64,000 nt of DNA from assembly GCF_000026185.1 (NCBI RefSeq), contig NC_010694.1, forward strand, positions 2,976,001 through 3,040,000. The letters run 5' to 3'. The stretch's first letter is position 1; every line of letters begins with the position of its first letter. Source of the stretch: Erwinia tasmaniensis Et1/99. Lineage in GTDB: Bacteria > Pseudomonadota > Gammaproteobacteria > Enterobacterales > Enterobacteriaceae. The translations under genes were made by a program, and so were the position numbers. A model generated the notes under the pieces. It ran no database searches, was not told the origin of the DNA, and saw only the letters and a program-made list of their open reading frames with translations. Shown piece by piece: positions 62,272 to 64,000 of the stretch.

Positions 62272-62392
62272 AGCAAACAAGATGCTTGAGACTGTTATTT
62301 AATCAATTTAATCATCTATAGGGGTAAGCAATCTGTTAAGTAAATGATATAAGTCATATTTAATGGTTAATCTCTGCTGATATCTGCACAAC

Positions 62393-62410
62393 AACAAGCG
62401 ATCTCTTACA
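62393..62410 (-). promoter_or_regulatory. UvrY/GacA-type binding box upstream of csrB
   Basis: On the minus strand TGTAAGAGATCGCTTGTT fits the UvrY/SirA/GacA consensus TGTAAG-N6-CTTACA at 9 of 12 positions. The E. coli csrB site is TGTGAGAGATCTCTTACA. It lies about 145 bp upstream of the estimated csrB start. An adjacent TGTAAG at 62415-62420 on the plus strand forms a CTTACA-GAATT-TGTAAG palindrome with it. Confidence 0.65.
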
Positions 62411-62444
62411 GAATTTGTAAGTGATATCGCACAAAGCGCGGGGC

Positions 62445-63005
62445 TTAATTCGAGCAGTTAATGATAAGAGGCTGTAAAGCAATAAGAAGGTTCTCAATAG
62501 ATGAAGCGATAACCTGACGTTTTTTTGTGCCTAACTGCTCAAGAATGACTTCCCCACTCACATTACAGACTGAAATCACCTCCAGTTCCGAATCAGTGGT
62601 TGCGATAAACAGCGTTGGGGATTGTTTAAGACGACGCTTCATCACCAGGTGACCAATCAGGTTTTCCTGGACGCGGATAAAATCATCTTCACTCCAGACC
62701 TGAACCAGAGACAACGGGCGGCCGTCCAACGTTCCCGTCATGTCGCCGGCAAACTGTGAAGTATAGAAAGCGGTGACCGCTGGCTGCAGGCGAATATCCA
62801 GCGCCCGCTCAACGGCGTCAAGATTGGGTGCCAGCGTAAACGGCCGTGGCTGCCACCAGACTTCATCTTCGTCTGTGGCCATCACGCAAGGTGACGGAAT
62901 GCCATAAAGTTCCTGACTGGCAGGTGCATGGCCGCTTTTTTGCTGCCAGAGATCGCAATATCGCTGACTAAAGTCGCGGAGCGCCTGAGACGTTTCATCA
63001 ATCAT
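62445..63005 (-). CDS. syd: SecY-interacting protein Syd
   Basis: A 186-residue soluble protein (E. coli Syd 181) with EEDEVWWQPRPF-type and FTSQFAGDMTG-like conserved segments and the SEDDFIRVQENLIGHLVMK motif. Syd binds SecY at the inner membrane and monitors abnormal translocons. It lies between csrB and queF and is divergent from queF, as in E. coli. Confidence 0.94.
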   Translation of the reverse strand: MIDETSQALRDFSQRYCDLWQQKSGHAPASQELYGIPSPCVMATDEDEVWWQPRPFTLAPNLDAVERALDIRLQPAVTAFYTSQFAGDMTGTLDGRPLSLVQVWSEDDFIRVQENLIGHLVMKRRLKQSPTLFIATTDSELEVISVCNVSGEVILEQLGTKKRQVIASSIENLLIALQPLIINCSN

Positions 63006-63124
63006 TTTTTTGACTCTTAACTGACTGGGTTACACTAATGCTCTATTGTAGCCTGAACTCATCGTGGGCTGACGGATTTGTCACCACGCCTGCCTCGACA
63101 GGCACTACAACGTTAGGGAATGCC

Positions 63125-63970
63125 ATGCCTACATATGACAATCACCATGCTCTGAAAGGGCTGACCCTGGGGCAGCCGACAGAATATCACGATACTTACC
63201 AGCCGGCTCTGTTACAGGCGGTGCCTCGTCGTCTGAATCGTGAACCTTTGGGCCTTTATCCCGACAGTCTGCCGTTCGGCGGGGCTGATATCTGGACGCT
63301 GTACGAACTCTCCTGGCTCAATAGCAAAGGGGTTCCGCAAGTTGCCGTGGGCGAAGTGGTACTGGATGCCAGCAGTATCAATCTAATCGAGTCCAAAAGC
63401 TTCAAGCTGTATCTGAACAGTTTTAACCAGACAAAATTTGCCAATTGGGGTGAGGTGCGGCAGATCCTTGAGCGCGATCTGAGCGCCTGCGCAGCAGGTA
63501 AGGTGAGCGTTGCGCTGTTCCGTCTGCATGAAATTGAAGGGCAACCGGTGGGCCATTTTGACGGTTACTGTATTGATGAGCAGGATATAGTTATCGACAG
63601 CTATGCGTTTGACGCCGGTTATCTGCACAACGCGGTCGGAAATGAAATCGTTGAGGAGCAGTTAGTTAGCCATCTGCTAAAATCCAACTGCCTGATAACC
63701 AACCAGCCGGACTGGGGAACGGTGCAAATTAGCTACCGCGGCCCACGCATACAGCGCGAAGCGCTGCTGCGTTACCTGGTCTCTTTCCGTCAGCATAATG
63801 AATTTCACGAACAGTGCGTAGAGCGCATTTTCAGCGACATTCTGCGCTATTGCCAGCCGGAAAGCCTGAGCGTCTACGCCCGTTATACGCGACGCGGCGG
63901 GCTTGATATCAACCCGTGGCGCAGCAATACGCACTTCACCCCCGGCCGTTCCCGGCTGGTGCGCCAGTAA
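63125..63970 (+). CDS. queF: NADPH-dependent 7-cyano-7-deazaguanine reductase QueF
   Basis: QueF reduces preQ0 to preQ1 in queuosine synthesis. The 281-residue product is of the long two-domain (YqcD) type (E. coli 282). It has [20 protein letters not shown], the catalytic Cys in [16 protein letters not shown] and the NADPH-binding [13 protein letters not shown]. The start at 63125 ([16 protein letters not shown]) matches E. coli; the frame can be read 29 codons further upstream, but that part is not conserved. Confidence 0.97.
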   Translation: MPTYDNHHALKGLTLGQPTEYHDTYQPALLQAVPRRLNREPLGLYPDSLPFGGADIWTLYELSWLNSKGVPQVAVGEVVLDASSINLIESKSFKLYLNSFNQTKFANWGEVRQILERDLSACAAGKVSVALFRLHEIEGQPVGHFDGYCIDEQDIVIDSYAFDAGYLHNAVGNEIVEEQLVSHLLKSNCLITNQPDWGTVQISYRGPRIQREALLRYLVSFRQHNEFHEQCVERIFSDILRYCQPESLSVYARYTRRGGLDINPWRSNTHFTPGRSRLVRQ

Positions 63971-64000
63971 AGAGGGCTCGGCCAGGTGTTCTTTATCCAC

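Overview
The window is a piece of an enterobacterial chromosome, most likely from Erwinia or a close relative. The backbone order matches that known from Escherichia coli and relatives: (recA side) pncC-mltB ... mutS ... rpoS-nlpD-pcm-surE-truD-ispF-ispD-ftsB-ygbE-cysCND ... cysHIJ-queD ... queE ... eno-pyrG-mazG-relA-rlmD / barA ... glycerate kinase-yqcA-truC-yqcC-csrB-syd / queF. cysG joined to cysDNC and a SPI-1-like Inv/Spa type III secretion block both fit plant-associated Erwinia, but species cannot be fixed from sequence reading alone.

Region 1 (1-5.9 kb): end of pncC, mltB, a secreted RcnB-like protein, a DsbA-like oxidoreductase with a CGPC centre, a stand-alone winged-helix regulator, then about 1 kb of AT-rich DNA holding a decayed IS3-family orfA and perhaps one other broken reading frame.

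Region 2 (5.9-18.9 kb): a single-strand type III secretion block in the same order as Salmonella SPI-1: spaM-spaN-spaO-spaP-spaQ-spaR-spaS-sicA-sipB-sipC-sipD-(small ORF)-sipA-like-iacP. It encodes part of the export gate, the C-ring protein, the needle-length regulator, translocators, tip protein, their chaperone, an effector-like protein and an acyl carrier protein. The ATPase gene invC survives only as its last 20 codons, and nothing for invA, invG, invE, invF or the prg/org needle complex is present.

Region 3 (18.9-20.9 kb): a complete IS3-family element with matching terminal repeats and a 3-bp direct repeat, sitting exactly between the invC stub and an integrase gene that has lost its catalytic half. 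Beyond it is a cluster of integrase-type 12-bp-spaced repeats and then mutS. The secretion block therefore lies at the mutS locus, as SPI-1 does in Salmonella, but its mutS-proximal end has been deleted.

Region 4 (20.9-48.2 kb): mutS; the stationary-phase sigma factor rpoS with nlpD; protein repair and nucleotidase genes pcm and surE; tRNA pseudouridylation (truD); isoprenoid synthesis (ispD, ispF); cell division (ftsB); and the sulfate assimilation genes cysGDNC and cysJIH. These are followed by queD, a polar amino acid (possibly cystine) ABC transporter, a LysR regulator divergent from an atypical metallo-beta-lactamase-fold protein, queE, and a large acyltransferase.

Region 5 (48.2-64 kb): eno-pyrG, mazG-relA-rlmD, the hybrid sensor kinase gene barA, a glycerate kinase gene, yqcA-truC-yqcC, the CsrA-sequestering RNA csrB with an internal 69-bp duplication and an upstream UvrY-type box, syd, and queF. 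BarA normally signals through UvrY to csrB, so the sensor and its RNA output lie 3 kb apart. queD, queE and queF together cover most of the route to preQ1.
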